This document shows positions 1 through 11,128 of a stretch of 64,000 nt of DNA, piece after piece. Below the pieces are notes generated by a model. The model was given only the letters and a program-made list of their open reading frames with translations, made no database searches and was not told the DNA's origin. Both the position numbers and the translations under genes were made by a program. The stretch comes from Cinnamomum chago (taxonomy: Eukaryota > Streptophyta > Magnoliopsida > Laurales > Lauraceae): assembly GCA_038049695.1 (NCBI GenBank), contig CP142451.1, forward strand, positions 66,593,501 through 66,657,500, written 5' to 3'. Each line of letters begins with the position of its first letter. Position 1 is the stretch's first letter.

Positions 1-1706
1 TCATTAATCTCCTTAAATAAACAGTACAATTAATAAACATACAGTCGAATAAAAATATCTAAATTAATAAAAATACAGTCAAATAAAAATGTCCAATATA
101 CATATACAAATAAACTAAAAACAACAAATCAACACCAGCATCCGATCGAAAAGCGTCCATCAATCTACAATGACAAAAACAAATTAGTATCTCTTGAATT
201 AATGAAATTATAAACGAAAGATATACATGTATATATATACATAAAAAAAAAAAAGAAGAGGTGTGCATGTCACAACCATCTGATCAATTCAATTCAACAC
301 GCAATGCAATTATTGTGCCCACAGTTTAAGTGGGTCCCATCCTTTGTCAAACCAGACAGTCCAAATTGGAGGCATCATCTTGGATAGAATGAAAGTCATA
401 TATGCAAGCGCTATTGGATAATATTAAGCCTAATCCATTAATTTAGGCTAAATTATTCCTTTGCACCTTCTCTTCCATTTACTCATACTATTGTGCCAAA
501 CCTTAAAATATATGATTCTTTCTTTTCCTTCGACAATCCCCATGTGATTGCCAATGGTAGCATTTGCCATGAAATCTGACATGATGGTTAGGAAAAGGGG
601 AGGACCCAACTGTGACCGCACCCGCTTGATTTGAGAATATAATATCTTATAAGATTTTATTCTATTATTTAACGCCTTCACTTGACCATATACCGCACCA
701 CCTAAACTAAAATCCTAAGTCTGCCATTGGTTAGGAAGACTCAATCTGCAATTGACGTGGATTAGATGTGGATCAGATTGGGTTAGAATTTGCCACCCCT
801 AACAAAGGCACAGCCATTGGATGTGGATATGGCACCAACTAACATTCTCAGGTGAAAAAAAAGGAGCACCTCATCTAATTCTCAAGCTTTTAATGTTTGA
901 CTTTCATATTTGCAACAGGTTGAAGAAGCATGCAAATAATCTTTGATTGAAATATGCAAAGATAATGTTAACACATGATCATGCTTATGTTGATTTACAA
1001 TTATGACAGACATTTAAGAATCCCTAGAGAATAGTATGCTATTAGTAAGGGAATGCAACCATGTTACTGTATGAAGTTGTAAAGTTATATACTTCTTTAC
1101 CACCAATGGTTTTCCTTTGTTCTTGTTTTCAATTTTCAAAACAGTTAGTCATTTTCACAGGTTTAAAAGAAGAAAGTAATGAGATTACTAATTGCAAACC
1201 ATTCGATATTACATAAAGTGAAACACAAATCAGAAAGCACCTCCAAAAAAAATATGACTTGCACACCATGCATCTATTAGTGCAATCGAACTACATAGAT
1301 CCTTTTCACAACACTACATGCCTTACCTTTTTGCAAAGTTCTTCGATTTGCTCCAACATTAATTGTGTCTGCAACATTAATTGTGTCTTTTACACTTAGT
1401 GGTTCGAGATCTTCTCCAAGCAAATGCCTTGACATAAAACAAAAATTATCATTTCTCCATGTAAAAGAAGAACATGGTCCTATCAAACCCTGTTCCTATC
1501 AATGTTCATGGTCTCAAATATTACTAGAACTGCAGTAAAATTGACCGTTGGATTGAATCAACAATCATCTTGTGGATTAGTATATTCCTCCTGGTAATAT
1601 TTAGGCTATGGCCATTTGCTAGAAGGAGAGTTTGAATCCTCTGTTAGTCCTTGATGATAAGATCAACGACTACTGTTGTGCACCCTGGTGCATGCATGTG
1701 AACATG
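1..1706. other. AT-rich intergenic DNA, no gene recognised
   Basis: I see no coding region, RNA gene or transposon terminus here. The sequence is AT-rich with scattered short open frames that have no recognisable domain. The longest, on the minus strand at 448-681 and 1277-1486, look like chance frames. A short direct duplication of a 'cattaattgtgtct' motif lies around 1358-1388. This may be flanking DNA of the reductase-like exon downstream. Confidence 0.5.
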
Positions 1707-1911
1707 CACTACACCAAAAATCGGAAATTGGAACGGAAAAGCGTTCCTAATCCTCCCGTTCCTAATCCGTTAAACCGTTCCAATTTCCGTTCCAATTTGG
1801 ATTAGGAACGGTTGGTACCAAATTGGAACGGAAATTGGAACGGTTTAACGAATTAGGAACGGGAGGATTAGGAACGCTTTTCCGTTCCAATTTTCGATTT
1901 TTGGTGTAGTG
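1707..1911. mobile_element. Fold-back CACTA-like MITE, 205 bp
   Basis: The block opens with CACTACACCAAAAATCG and closes with the reverse complement CGATTTTTGGTGTAGTG. It is flanked on both sides by ATG (1704-1706 and 1912-1914), a 3-bp target-site duplication as made by CACTA transposases. Almost the whole element is palindromic: two arms of about 90 bp pair, leaving a loop of about 20 nt near 1800-1820. The arms are built from repeated 'aattggaacgg' and 'attaggaacgg' words, which look like CACTA subterminal transposase-binding repeats. It has no coding capacity and would need a transposase in trans. Confidence 0.85.
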
Positions 1912-3027
1912 ATGTCTCATGTTATAATATTCACAGGTCTTAATTATATGTGTGATTCATGTATGTGTCTAGTAGCTGTTTGGCCTTGCATGGATGGATG
2001 GATTGGATAGAAAGTAGCAGTGTGTTTGGAGTGGACATGAATGTAGAAGCAGTTAAAACATCTCAATCTCCTACATAGAATTAGTTAAAACAAAACGATG
2101 AATGAGATGAAATAGAAATGAATATCTTTATCCATTAAAAAAAATCCAGATGGAAAACCCTTTTACGTACTCAGAATCCAGGAAGATAATCCAGTGTTAA
2201 TTTTCTAAGGATCTTACAACAATATGAAAATGGGCATAAAATCTCTCTCATTGATGAAAAGCCATAAACGTCTTCATAGTGAACTACAGAGTGAATTTTC
2301 AACACCCATTGATATTTCATCCTCCGGTTGTTTTGGAATTTGGGTAGGATGATACATAATCCAAGCTGACCCAGGTGTCTGACATATGGCTTCAATGATG
2401 ATTGTCATGTTGTAATGAGAGAGATGCTATTGTTTTAGAAGCGAAATACCAGTTCTGTCACAAGCATTAAATGTGGAGTTTAGATAAAGAGAACTTGGAG
2501 AGTAAACAATAGAGTACCAATACTCAAGTTAATCAAATCATGTAGGGCACACCATACTTCTAGATCCACCAAAAAACACCAATGGGAAACAGAGCAATAG
2601 TGAAGTTAATTGAATCATGTAGCCAGTGGATATAACAATTTTGTAGATCAACCACATATGGAGTGACAGACTTCTAAATCTAGGCAAAGAAATCAGTCTG
2701 TCGCGAACTCAATTCAATTACTTGTGTTGATTGGGCGAAATGTCCAAATTATAGGCATTACTTGATCAGACTAAATAACCAAATTATAGGCATTAAACAA
2801 TTGGATTAAATAACCATAATATAGGCTTTAGAAAATCTTTTACGGGCTCACTACATGAGATGGAATCACTTAGGCATACAGAATGTCACCCTAAAGACGA
2901 ACAAAAATTGATAAAACTTCACAAGAACAAATTGTATAGAAAGCACAGAGTATTATCGTTAAAACAGTTCAATAATCAGTAGCAAATTGGTGATTTTTTT
3001 TCTCTTCTTTCTTCTTTTTGAATTTAC
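1912..3027. other. Non-coding DNA, probable intergenic or intronic sequence
   Basis: No gene is recognised. Around 2745-2830 a phrase close to 'aaattataggcatta' recurs three times, and a similar 'attataggcattt' appears near 3548. I looked on the minus strand for the next reductase exon, with its N-W-Y-C-x-x-K catalytic block, and did not find it. Confidence 0.4.
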
Positions 3028-3213
3028 CTCAGTTGTCTTGCAGTATTGCTCATCGGACCAACAATCCTCATCCATGACTTTGTCCTTTGGCCAATTGGGA
3101 CTCATAACAATGGCAGCACCAGCTGACACAACGACGACCCTTTTCACACCTGCCTCTGAACAAGCCTTGAGTACATTAACTGTACCTGTCACAGCAGGTT
3201 CAATTAATTCAAC
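3028..3213 (-). pseudogene. Isolated internal exon of a cinnamoyl-CoA-reductase-like NAD(P)-dependent reductase
   Basis: A 62-codon open stretch on the minus strand encodes a segment with the motifs ELIEPAVTGTVNVLKAC, VKRVVVVSAGAA and KDKVMDEDCWSD. These are typical of the extended short-chain dehydrogenase family that includes cinnamoyl-CoA reductase, dihydroflavonol reductase and related phenylpropanoid enzymes. The segment covers the strand and helix before the catalytic Tyr-x3-Lys. Splice signals frame it: an acceptor CTATTTTGCAG just before 3213 and a donor GAG|GTAAATTC at 3028, giving 186 bp and no frame change. No other exon (glycine-rich nucleotide-binding start, NWYC catalytic block or C-terminal part) was found within several kb. 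It may be an exon of a gene with very long introns, or a stranded fragment. The family call is firm, but whether it functions is unknown. Confidence 0.75.
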
Positions 3214-4240
3214 CTGCAAAATAGTTATGTGAGAAGCTGGTCCAAACAAGCCACCACAAAAAATTCTTTGTGCGGAAGTATAATTATATGTCAAAGCTTC
3301 ATCGATGGCCAGAAGTGGTAGTCCCTAGGAAATAAGCAAACCACTAGCTTTGATTAGGTAGTGGAAGCATGAGGGGAGCAGTTACGGCTTAGTGAAATAG
3401 GAAGTATAGAGTGCATAACCTGCACAATGGGGCGTGTTTATGTGAAGTTAGGGTCCATTGTTCAGTGACCCAGATTGGTCATTTAGGGGGACCCATTGAA
3501 AATGGGTAATTGGACCAAAATGGCGTTCATTGAACTGAGTCACTTGATTATAGGCATTTGCAGCTATGTACTGTTGAGTATATTTTAATTTTAACCATCC
3601 AATTGAAAGCCAAGTGTTATGTTCTTTAATAGCATTATCTCCATGCAATGCTCCATAAGATGGGGCTGAATAACCAAAATGCAGGATAAACTGATAAGCA
3701 TCACATATATAGTAAGTGGCTCCACATATTCACCTCCACTGGTAGCCAACAACAGCCTATGCTTGTCCCTTTAGGCATACATACATGGATACATCATACA
3801 AGATTCAAGCTCCACTACCTCTGTCTGCTAGCCAGTTCGGCAGCAAGCAAAAATCACTAGGCTGGCTGAAAGTAACTGAACAATATCCTTCTTCTCTATC
3901 AATCTTGGATAGTCTCTTATATCATATAAAACAGATGGTTAGCATTTTTGTATTATCATATTCATGATATGGGAATATGGAGCCTTCACACTTAACCAAG
4001 TATGATTTCACCTAGAAAATATTTAGTCAAAGTAGGAGTTCAATCATTGCCCGAGTCACCTAGAAAATATTTAGTCAAAAATACATGATTATTCCGAGAA
4101 TACTTCAGTGATAATTGTGATTACTTCAATCATTGCCCGTATTGTGTTGTATTATGGATTCATGCAAGCAAGCATGCTTTCTATACGGATTCTCCTCTTC
4201 ATCATCCTACCAATCCCTTCCTCCTCTTCTTCAAATAATT
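3214..4240. other. Non-coding DNA
   Basis: No coding region or transposon terminus is recognised. If the reductase exon belongs to a live gene, this would be its upstream intron, but no preceding exon with the nucleotide-binding motif was seen. Near 4008-4080 the phrase 'cacctagaaaatatttagtcaaa' occurs twice. Confidence 0.4.
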
Positions 4241-4442
4241 GTTGATGAGAGAGAGTATGATAATGTAATCAAGGATTACATAGATGAACGAGTATTTGTT
4301 GATGAGAAAGATTATGATAATGCAATCAAGGATGACATAGATGAACGAGTATTTGTTGATGAAAAAGATTATGATAATGCAATCAAGGATGACATAGATG
4401 AACGAGTATTTGTTGATGAGAAAGATTATGATAATGCAATCA
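4241..4442. repeat. 57-bp tandem repeat, about 3.5 copies
   Basis: A 57-bp unit beginning 'gttgatgagaaagattatga' repeats head to tail at 4241, 4298, 4355 and 4412 (the last copy partial). The copies differ by only a few bases. Because the unit is a multiple of three, it keeps reading frames open on both strands. The plus frame (4133-4456, 107 codons) reads as a 19-residue acidic repeat containing VDEKDYDNAIKDDIDERVF. No known protein family is recognised, so I treat it as a minisatellite, not a gene. Confidence 0.85.
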
Positions 4443-4665
4443 TACTGTGCAGTTAAAATTAATAACATTTTGAGTGTTTATAAATCCTACATCAGATTGT
4501 TCAAATCCTACATTTTGAGTGTTTATAAATTAATAACACAAATGATAATGCAATCTGGAGGTGCAATTAAAATTTATTCAAATACTACATTTTCAGTGTT
4601 TGTAAATTTCGACTAGTTATTATGTGCAAATTTCAAGGGAGTATTCTACTAACCAAAGAGTCGCA

Positions 4666-6571
4666 TCATAATCCTCCAGGAGCCGTGCCATCCCCAGCAG
4701 ATGTGGTCCCCCCCGTGGTGTCAAGAAAGGCGGCCGGATCTATTCCTGCTACAGCTGCCAGCCTTTGAACAAAGGCCTCAAGCTGGCGTGTCCTCCGGTC
4801 CTGCTCAGCCTGCCTCCGGTCCTGCTCAGCCTGCCTCCGGTCCTGCTCAGCTAGCTGCTCAGCCTGCCTCCTGCCCTGCTCAGCCTGCTCGGCTAGCTGC
4901 TCGCGCAGGGCGACCACCTCAGGGTCCGGTGCCCGAGACTGTGTGGAAGAGGAAGAGGTCCTTGAGTATATCCCATACCCCTTTACGTAGCCCGACCTCT
5001 TCCCAAGCACATCAGCAGCAATCTGCTCCTCAGTCATCGGAGTGGTGACAGAGGGCTGCGACTGCTCCTCGGTCCGCTGCACCAAGGCCTCCTGCCATTT
5101 AAATCAATAAAGGATTTAGAATACTTCTATGACATTATGCAATCATAAACAATTTATTAGGAAACGTACATGTCTCTGTTGCGCCACCTCATTTACCCAC
5201 TCATTACGAGATCGTCTGTAGTGGGTGTCGCGGAAGAACTGAGTAATGGGCGGCGCTTGACCGGCATTCTGTGCCGCCTATCATTTGAAAAAGCTTTATA
5301 TTAGATATGAACCATGCAACATATTTAGAAATTGATAAACTTAATAAAGTTGTACATATGAATATAATCAGTACCATCAGAGACATCCTCGAGGCAAATG
5401 ACCGGGAGCCACTCGTATGATTGTATGGCAACTGAGCTCGACTCTCTTGCGCTTTCTTTGACTTTGCCTACATAGAAAAACAATAATACAGTAGCAGTCA
5501 TTTATAAAATCGTTACTAATAGAATTACATTGGAATATAATTAGTCGTTGTAGATAACATCCCAAGGTCACCTTCCAGGCTGGTGATTCCCAGCACTGTG
5601 AGATCATCTGCTGCCAGTTAGCTAAAGTACAACCCTCTGCCGGGTGGTCCTGGGGTCGGGGAACCCCCTGCTCCAAGAGCTCGAGATAGTGAGTATGCAG
5701 CTCATACTTCCAACCCCTATACAAGATCCCGCATTGGCGGTCAATGTCCGCCCTAAGCTGCATATCACCCTCGTAATCCCCGATCTCAAAGAGTTGCTGC
5801 AATTAGGGGATAACCATATTAGTCACTAGTAATAACAAAATATAATCAGATATTGTAATGAGGAGCACAACTGTAACAACTTTGGTTGATGTTTATCGTT
5901 TCAGTTTACCTTAACTGCAGCGATGACGGCAAGCTTGATCCCGGACTCAAGCTTCTTCCAGCCATGAGGCCTGACTGGGGTAACCTCTCTAATGGCTAAC
6001 CCAAGATGGTTAGCCAGTGATGGGGCATGTTCCCCCTCTAGCCTATGACTGGAGCTGGGGATCGGGACTGGGATGTTATGACCCAGTTGTCTCCTCAGCT
6101 TCGTCGCATTCTTCCCCAGCGTGACACCCCTTACGCGGCTCGGAGCACCCGAAGCTGAGGCTGATGCTGTTAAGACGACAGTGCTAAATGAGTTAGTGAG
6201 CACAAATGATAATTGAGGTGATCAAATCAGAAGAAAAGAAGTTAAAGAGTACAAATATAAATTGAGAGGAACCATTATACAGTTTAAAAGGTTTTCCGAT
6301 TTTCTCACCGATGCTGCTCCCGATCGTATGAGGACTCGCAGGAGGCTGGGAGGGCTGGGCCTGGGTCAGCGAGGGCTGCTCTATCAAGGGTTGAATCGGC
6401 AGAGGCTGGGGGGCTGCCGATTCAGGGGTGGTCCCTGATCCTCCGGCCCCTGTAACATCGAGTGCAGCTGGCGTAGGCTGCGTCGAGGGCTCTCGTGTGC
6501 TCTCCACAGGAGCTAACCCGAGTGCAGCTGCGACCTGCCGAGCACGTTTCGCCCTATTTTCCCGAGGCATA
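4666..6571 (-). CDS. CACTA second gene, plant transposase (Ptta/En/Spm, transposase 24) type, six exons
   Basis: Exons read on the minus strand are 6571-6281, 6183-5910, 5796-5572, 5467-5375, 5277-5170 and 5091-4666, all with GT donors and AG acceptors. The start is MPRENRAKRARQVAAALG at 6571. The N-terminus is Pro/Gln/Ser-rich and low complexity. The middle carries the transposase 24 signatures: the R-P-H-G-W-K-K segment, a W-Q-M-I-S-Q-C-W block and LPYNHTSGSRSF. The last exon holds a coiled-coil-like run of QAEQDRR repeats from a short tandem repeat at 4795-4900. In En/Spm elements the product of this position binds subterminal repeats and assists TnpD. The TnpA-like role is inferred from position and domain. 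The exon chain was built by eye, and transcript data could shift some borders. Confidence 0.78.
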
Positions 6572-6813
6572 TCTGCAATCTGACTTAAAGCAAAGTGACA
6601 AGGAAAATAAATAATTATTAACAACAATAAATAATATTCGCAACGTGAATATAAGCAAAGTGACCATGTCATTATGTAAGAAAAGATATTTATTAATTTA
6701 CTTAATCGTTACATGTGCAAAACCTGAAATTTAATGTCGACCTCGATCTCTTCTAGCATTTCTCCTAATTCCCTCAAGTCTAGGAAATTAATCTTGAGCT
6801 TAGCATGAATTTC

Positions 6814-7296
6814 TTATACCGGCCAAGGAGGTGGTAGAGTGCTTACTATTGAACGCACCAGATCTGCAATATTTGGTTCAAATCCTCTTCTTTTGAGATC
6901 GTAAAACAATTGCTCCTTGTTTAGCAAATGTTTTCTAACAGATATTCCTTTAACCATTTTCTCTCTTCGGAACTGTATCCATAAGGGATGAATACATTTT
7001 TCAAATGACTGTAATAGGTCGACGAACTCCACTGCATGCCATGGTCGTAAGACTTCAAATATCCTCATTTTTGCAGCATCCCAAGCCCGTGGCAATGTTT
7101 CAGCAATTTTTATCATTATATATCTTTCAGGGATGAAATTGCCACACAGTCTCAGCCACTGAGCCAGTTGAATTTTGCGGGAACCATGCTTTGCTATTGG
7201 AGTTTCATTTTCAAATGATTTATGTTCAAACTCATTTGTCCATTCCCTAACACGTTGAGAGTCTTTGCCACGAAAGTATTTGAGAGGTGTATTCAT
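6814..7296 (-). CDS. Small gag-like ORF (UBN2/Copia-gag resemblance) between the two CACTA genes
   Basis: A 160-codon ORF has the pattern W-D-A-A-K-M-R-I-F, then an F-x-K-C-I-H-P segment, then GISVRKHLLNKEQLFYDL and LVRSIVSTLPPPW. The last two blocks resemble the helix motifs of Copia-type gag (gag-polypeptide of LTR copia, UBN2), where 'G-x-S-V ... H ... L ... L-x-x-x-G ... D-x-V ... I-L-x-S-L-P' recurs. It has no zinc knuckle and no neighbouring protease or RT. It sits on the same strand as the CACTA genes, about 220 bp downstream of the TnpD stop and 240 bp upstream of the other gene. It could be a captured retroelement fragment, or an exon of one of the transposon genes. The family assignment is tentative. 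Confidence 0.45.
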   Translation of the reverse strand: MNTPLKYFRGKDSQRVREWTNEFEHKSFENETPIAKHGSRKIQLAQWLRLCGNFIPERYIMIKIAETLPRAWDAAKMRIFEVLRPWHAVEFVDLLQSFEKCIHPLWIQFRREKMVKGISVRKHLLNKEQLFYDLKRRGFEPNIADLVRSIVSTLPPPWPV

Positions 7297-7512
7297 ATGT
7301 TCTGTGTTAGAGTTGAAAAATTGAATTGTTTCAATTTTAATTTAAAGAAGAAAGCAACAACGGATAAATCAAACATGAACATAATATAACAAGCTAGGTA
7401 ATAACATGGCACACAGCATATATAACAATCGAATGAAATTAAGCATACTTTTTATAAGAAAAGTTCTTTATTAATTTACTTAATCGTTACATGTGCAAAT
7501 TAAAAGTAAACA

Positions 7513-10500
7513 CTACATGTCATATTCCATGTCATCATCTTCCTGACTATGACCATCATTCCCTTCATCATCTTCGTATTCCGCCAGCGTTTCATCCTCG
7601 TCTTGGCCATCCTCTGATGCTGACTCATCACTGAGAACGATCTCAGGATCTATATCATCCCTAGAGAATTGGTCACTAGTACCATCGACGAGGACTGGGA
7701 CAACAAATGCCGTTTCGTCCTGCTGAAATGCATCAACCGGCACATCATCATCATCACCGTCGTCATCCCGCTTAGCGGGTACATCCCATACTCCCCGAGT
7801 CTTGACCCGTTCTACAACTCTCCAATTTTTTCCTCTGCTGGTGTCATTGACGTAGAAGACTTGTTTCACCTGACTTGGTAGGACAAATGGATCATCCTTA
7901 CACCACCGACCCGTGATATCAATGCTTGTAAAATGGTCTTCGATGTTTATCTTGTGCTTGGTACTAGTGTTGTACCATTCACATTCAAAGAAGACCACCT
8001 TACCCCCGTGCCGATAGGACAATTCCCAAACTTTGCAGATGTAGCCATAGTAGTCATGTTTCACCCCTTCATATTCCCTTTCAACGACCAAGCCGCTACT
8101 CTGGCTCCTACGGCATTTCTCACGGTCTATAGTGTGGTATCGGACGCAATTGCAATCACACCCCTGGTAAAGATTCACTAGGGATCTAGGGCCATTTGCT
8201 AATGACCACATCTCATCAAAAGCTTCTGGTGACCCTATAGTTCGCAATTGATTCATCTACATAAGCATATTAAGACAAATGTATTAGACTAATGTTATTT
8301 GAAGCTTATACTCAAATAATATCAAGCTATTAAAATGATAATATTTTATGTCTTACACGTTGTTTGAACCATTCTGCAAATTCTTTTCGTTGTATCTGCC
8401 CGATGTCTCCACCTCTTTGGTCTTGAACTAAATTCTTGTGTTCCCTACTCAAGATAGCTTTTAATGAATAAGTACGAATAGAGAATGAATAAATGAATTA
8501 ACAAGCAAAACATAAATATGGCTAGATTGAAGCACATACTGTAGATACGGCTCCACTTCGGGGCAATTATTCAGCACAAACCAATGAGCCATGTCACGCT
8601 CCCTTTGAGAAGGATCATGTGCCCTTTGCATCAGCCCGATGGGACGGACAGTTTGTGTGAAGATTGACATCCCCGCACCCCGTTCGCCACCATCATCATA
8701 ACGCTCGACTCGATCAGTCTGCCTTAAATACATTGAGCAAAAAGTGAGACACTCTTTGACAATGTAAGCCTCGGCGATTGAACCTTCAGGACGTGCTCTG
8801 TTGCGAACGTACCCCTTTAGGGTCTTCAGAAACCTTTAAACAACAAATGATAACTATTACGATTTCCAATGCAAGGCAATTGCACTAATATATAAATGAT
8901 TTTTCGATGGTCATCAACTATTACCTTTCAATCGGGTACATCCACCGATATTGCACCGGTCCACCAAGAATGGCCTCGCGCGGCAAGTGAACCGATAGAT
9001 GAACCATCACATCAAAGAAAGCAGGAGGAAATATCCTCTCAAGCTTGCATAATATTAAAACTATCTGCTCCTCCGATTTTTTCAAATCATCATGTCTCTG
9101 TGTTTTCGAGCAGAGGTCTTGGAAAAAGCTGCCTAACTCAAACAATGTTGTACAAATATCATTATTCACAAAGCCACGCATGCCAATAGGAAGGATCCGT
9201 TGGATAAGGATGTGGCAATCATGGCTCTTTAAACCAGCCAATTTATCATTTTTCGAGGTTACACACCTCGAGAGGTTCGCGGCATAGCCGTCTGGGTATT
9301 TGATCGACTTCAAGAATTCATAAAATCCATCTCTGTCTTTTGGTGCCAGAGTGTAAGAGGCATGCGGCTTCAAGCTGGATCCATCGCCCCTCTCCACTAG
9401 ATGCAACTCTGGCCTGATGCCCATATTTTTCAAATCCTTACGCGCTTTATCGGTGTCCTTGTTTTTGCCCTTTATGCCCAACATTGTTCCAACCAAGGCT
9501 ACACAGATGTTCTTCTCAATGTGCATAGGATCAAGGTTGTGTCGGAGTTTTTTGCACTTCCAGTAGGGCCATTCAAATATGATGCTTTTCTTTGTCCAAT
9601 TCAACTCTCCAGACTCACGCGGTCTTTTGTTATTGTTGCCAAACCTGACCGGATGTAGTTCTTCGAGCTGGTCTAGTACCTTTTGCCCCGGTAGATCCAA
9701 AGACAGCTTTTCACGCTCAGGCTGACCGTTGAAGGCCTTGCTTCTGCGCCATTGGTGGTTTACTTCCAAGTATTTTCGATGGCCAATGTACCCAATCTTA
9801 TCTTTCAACCTCACCCCTAACGAGGTGTCGTTACACGAGGGGCATGCGTTATAACCTTTTGTACTCCACCCAGACAAGTTACCATACGCAGGAAAGTCAT
9901 TTATTGTCCACATCACTGCCGCATGCATTTGAAAGGTTTGTTTAGTGGAGGCATCATAAGTAGATACACCATGATCCCACAACTCCTTCAACTCATCAAC
10001 CAAGGGCCTCAGATATACATCGATATCGTTTCCCGGTGAGTTTGGTCCTGGAATAAGTAATGACATCATCATGAATGGCTCCTTCATGCACATCCATGGT
10101 GGCAAATTATAGGGCATAAGTATGACAGGCCACATGCTATAAGAGGTGCTCATGTTACCAAAAGGATTGAATCCATCAGTGGCTAACCGCAACCTCACAT
10201 TACGTGTCTCTTGGGAAAACTCTGGATATTTCTTATCAAATTCTTTCCATTCCACTGAATCAGCCGGATGCCGCGCTATCCCATCGTCAACGCGCTTATC
10301 ACTATGCCATCTCATCTCTGTGGCTGTCTTCCTTGACATATACAATCTGCGTAACCTCGGTATCAATGGGAAGTAACGGAGCACCTTATGCGGGATCTTC
10401 TTTCGCTTGCCATCATTGATCTTGTACCTAGGCTCTTCACATTCTGGACATTTTTCCAATTGAGCATTCTCCTTCCAATACAACACACAATTGTGTTTGC

Positions 10501-11128
10501 AGGCATCTATGTTCTTGTATCCCATGCCCAAGTCACGCAATAATTTCTTCGCCTCGTAAATTGATGCCGGCACCACATGACCTTCGGGTAAGAAGTCCTT
10601 AAAAATCTGCAGGACCTTGTCGAACGACTTATTGCTACACCCACTTTCTACCTTCACGTGCAGTATCTTGATGATAAACGATAACAGAGTATCTGAGCTT
10701 TTGCATCCTGGGTAAAGGCCTCGCTGAGAAGCATTCAACAAATTTTCAAAATCATCCCTCTCTTGAGTATCTTCCTCCAAGTAAGTTCCCCTACGATGAT
10801 CATCTATCAACTCATTGTACTCATCTTGATTATCTTCTGATTCATCATCGCTCTCATCCGAATCATCGGGTTGAACTATGGGTTCCCCGTGATATATCCA
10901 CCGTAGATAATGGACCATCATTCCTTTAATGTGCAGATGACTTCTCACGGTTACATAGTCATGCTTCCGATGGTTACAACAATCATTACACGGGCAGTTA
11001 ATCAACACTGCCCCGCCCGAATTCGCCTTTGCAAAATCAATAAATGAGTTTACCCCAGCTATGTACTCCGCACTAAATCGGTTCCGATAATGTAATATCC
11101 AACTCCTGTCCATATCTGACCAAATCAC
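7513..11128 (-). CDS. TnpD/TNP2-like CACTA transposase, four exons
   Basis: This is the catalytic transposase of the CACTA element. Exons on the minus strand are 11128-8925, 8833-8540, 8457-8357 and 8256-7513, with consensus GT-AG borders. Joining the first two gives a continuous frame through the DUF4218 region. Domains in order: a transposase-associated zinc-binding domain near residues 1-85 (INCPCNDCCNHRKHD), an acidic spacer, the TNP2 transposase core (C-x2-C motifs, R-W-H-S, and LDPMHIEKNICVALVGTMLG), then DUF4218 (FDVMVHLSVHLPREAILGGP), then DUF4216 in the last exon (GKVVFFECEWYNT, VKQVFYVND), ending in an Asp/Glu-rich tail. The order and length fit full TNP2 proteins. I saw no internal stop. 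The start is the first ATG of the long exon, though an ATG six residues in (MDRSW) also fits. Confidence 0.88.

Larger units (their letters stand above)
4666..11128 (-). mobile_element. Coding core of a CACTA (En/Spm) DNA transposon
   Basis: Two multi-exon genes on the minus strand, one TnpD-like and one of the plant transposase 24 type, lie in the order seen in autonomous plant CACTA elements, with a small gag-like ORF between them. The coordinates cover only the coding core. I did not find a convincing CACTA terminal inverted repeat pair or 3-bp TSD on either side. A GTAGTG near 11836-11843 could be one end but has no partner. The exons keep their frames and consensus splice sites, so decay is mild. 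Confidence 0.85.

Noticed and set aside
2171-2395. Minus-strand ORF as another reductase exon
   Set aside because: No reductase motif or paired splice sites could be seen in it.
4133-4468. Repeat protein with 19-residue acidic unit
   Set aside because: The repeat length is a multiple of three, which keeps both strands open; no gene signals or homology.
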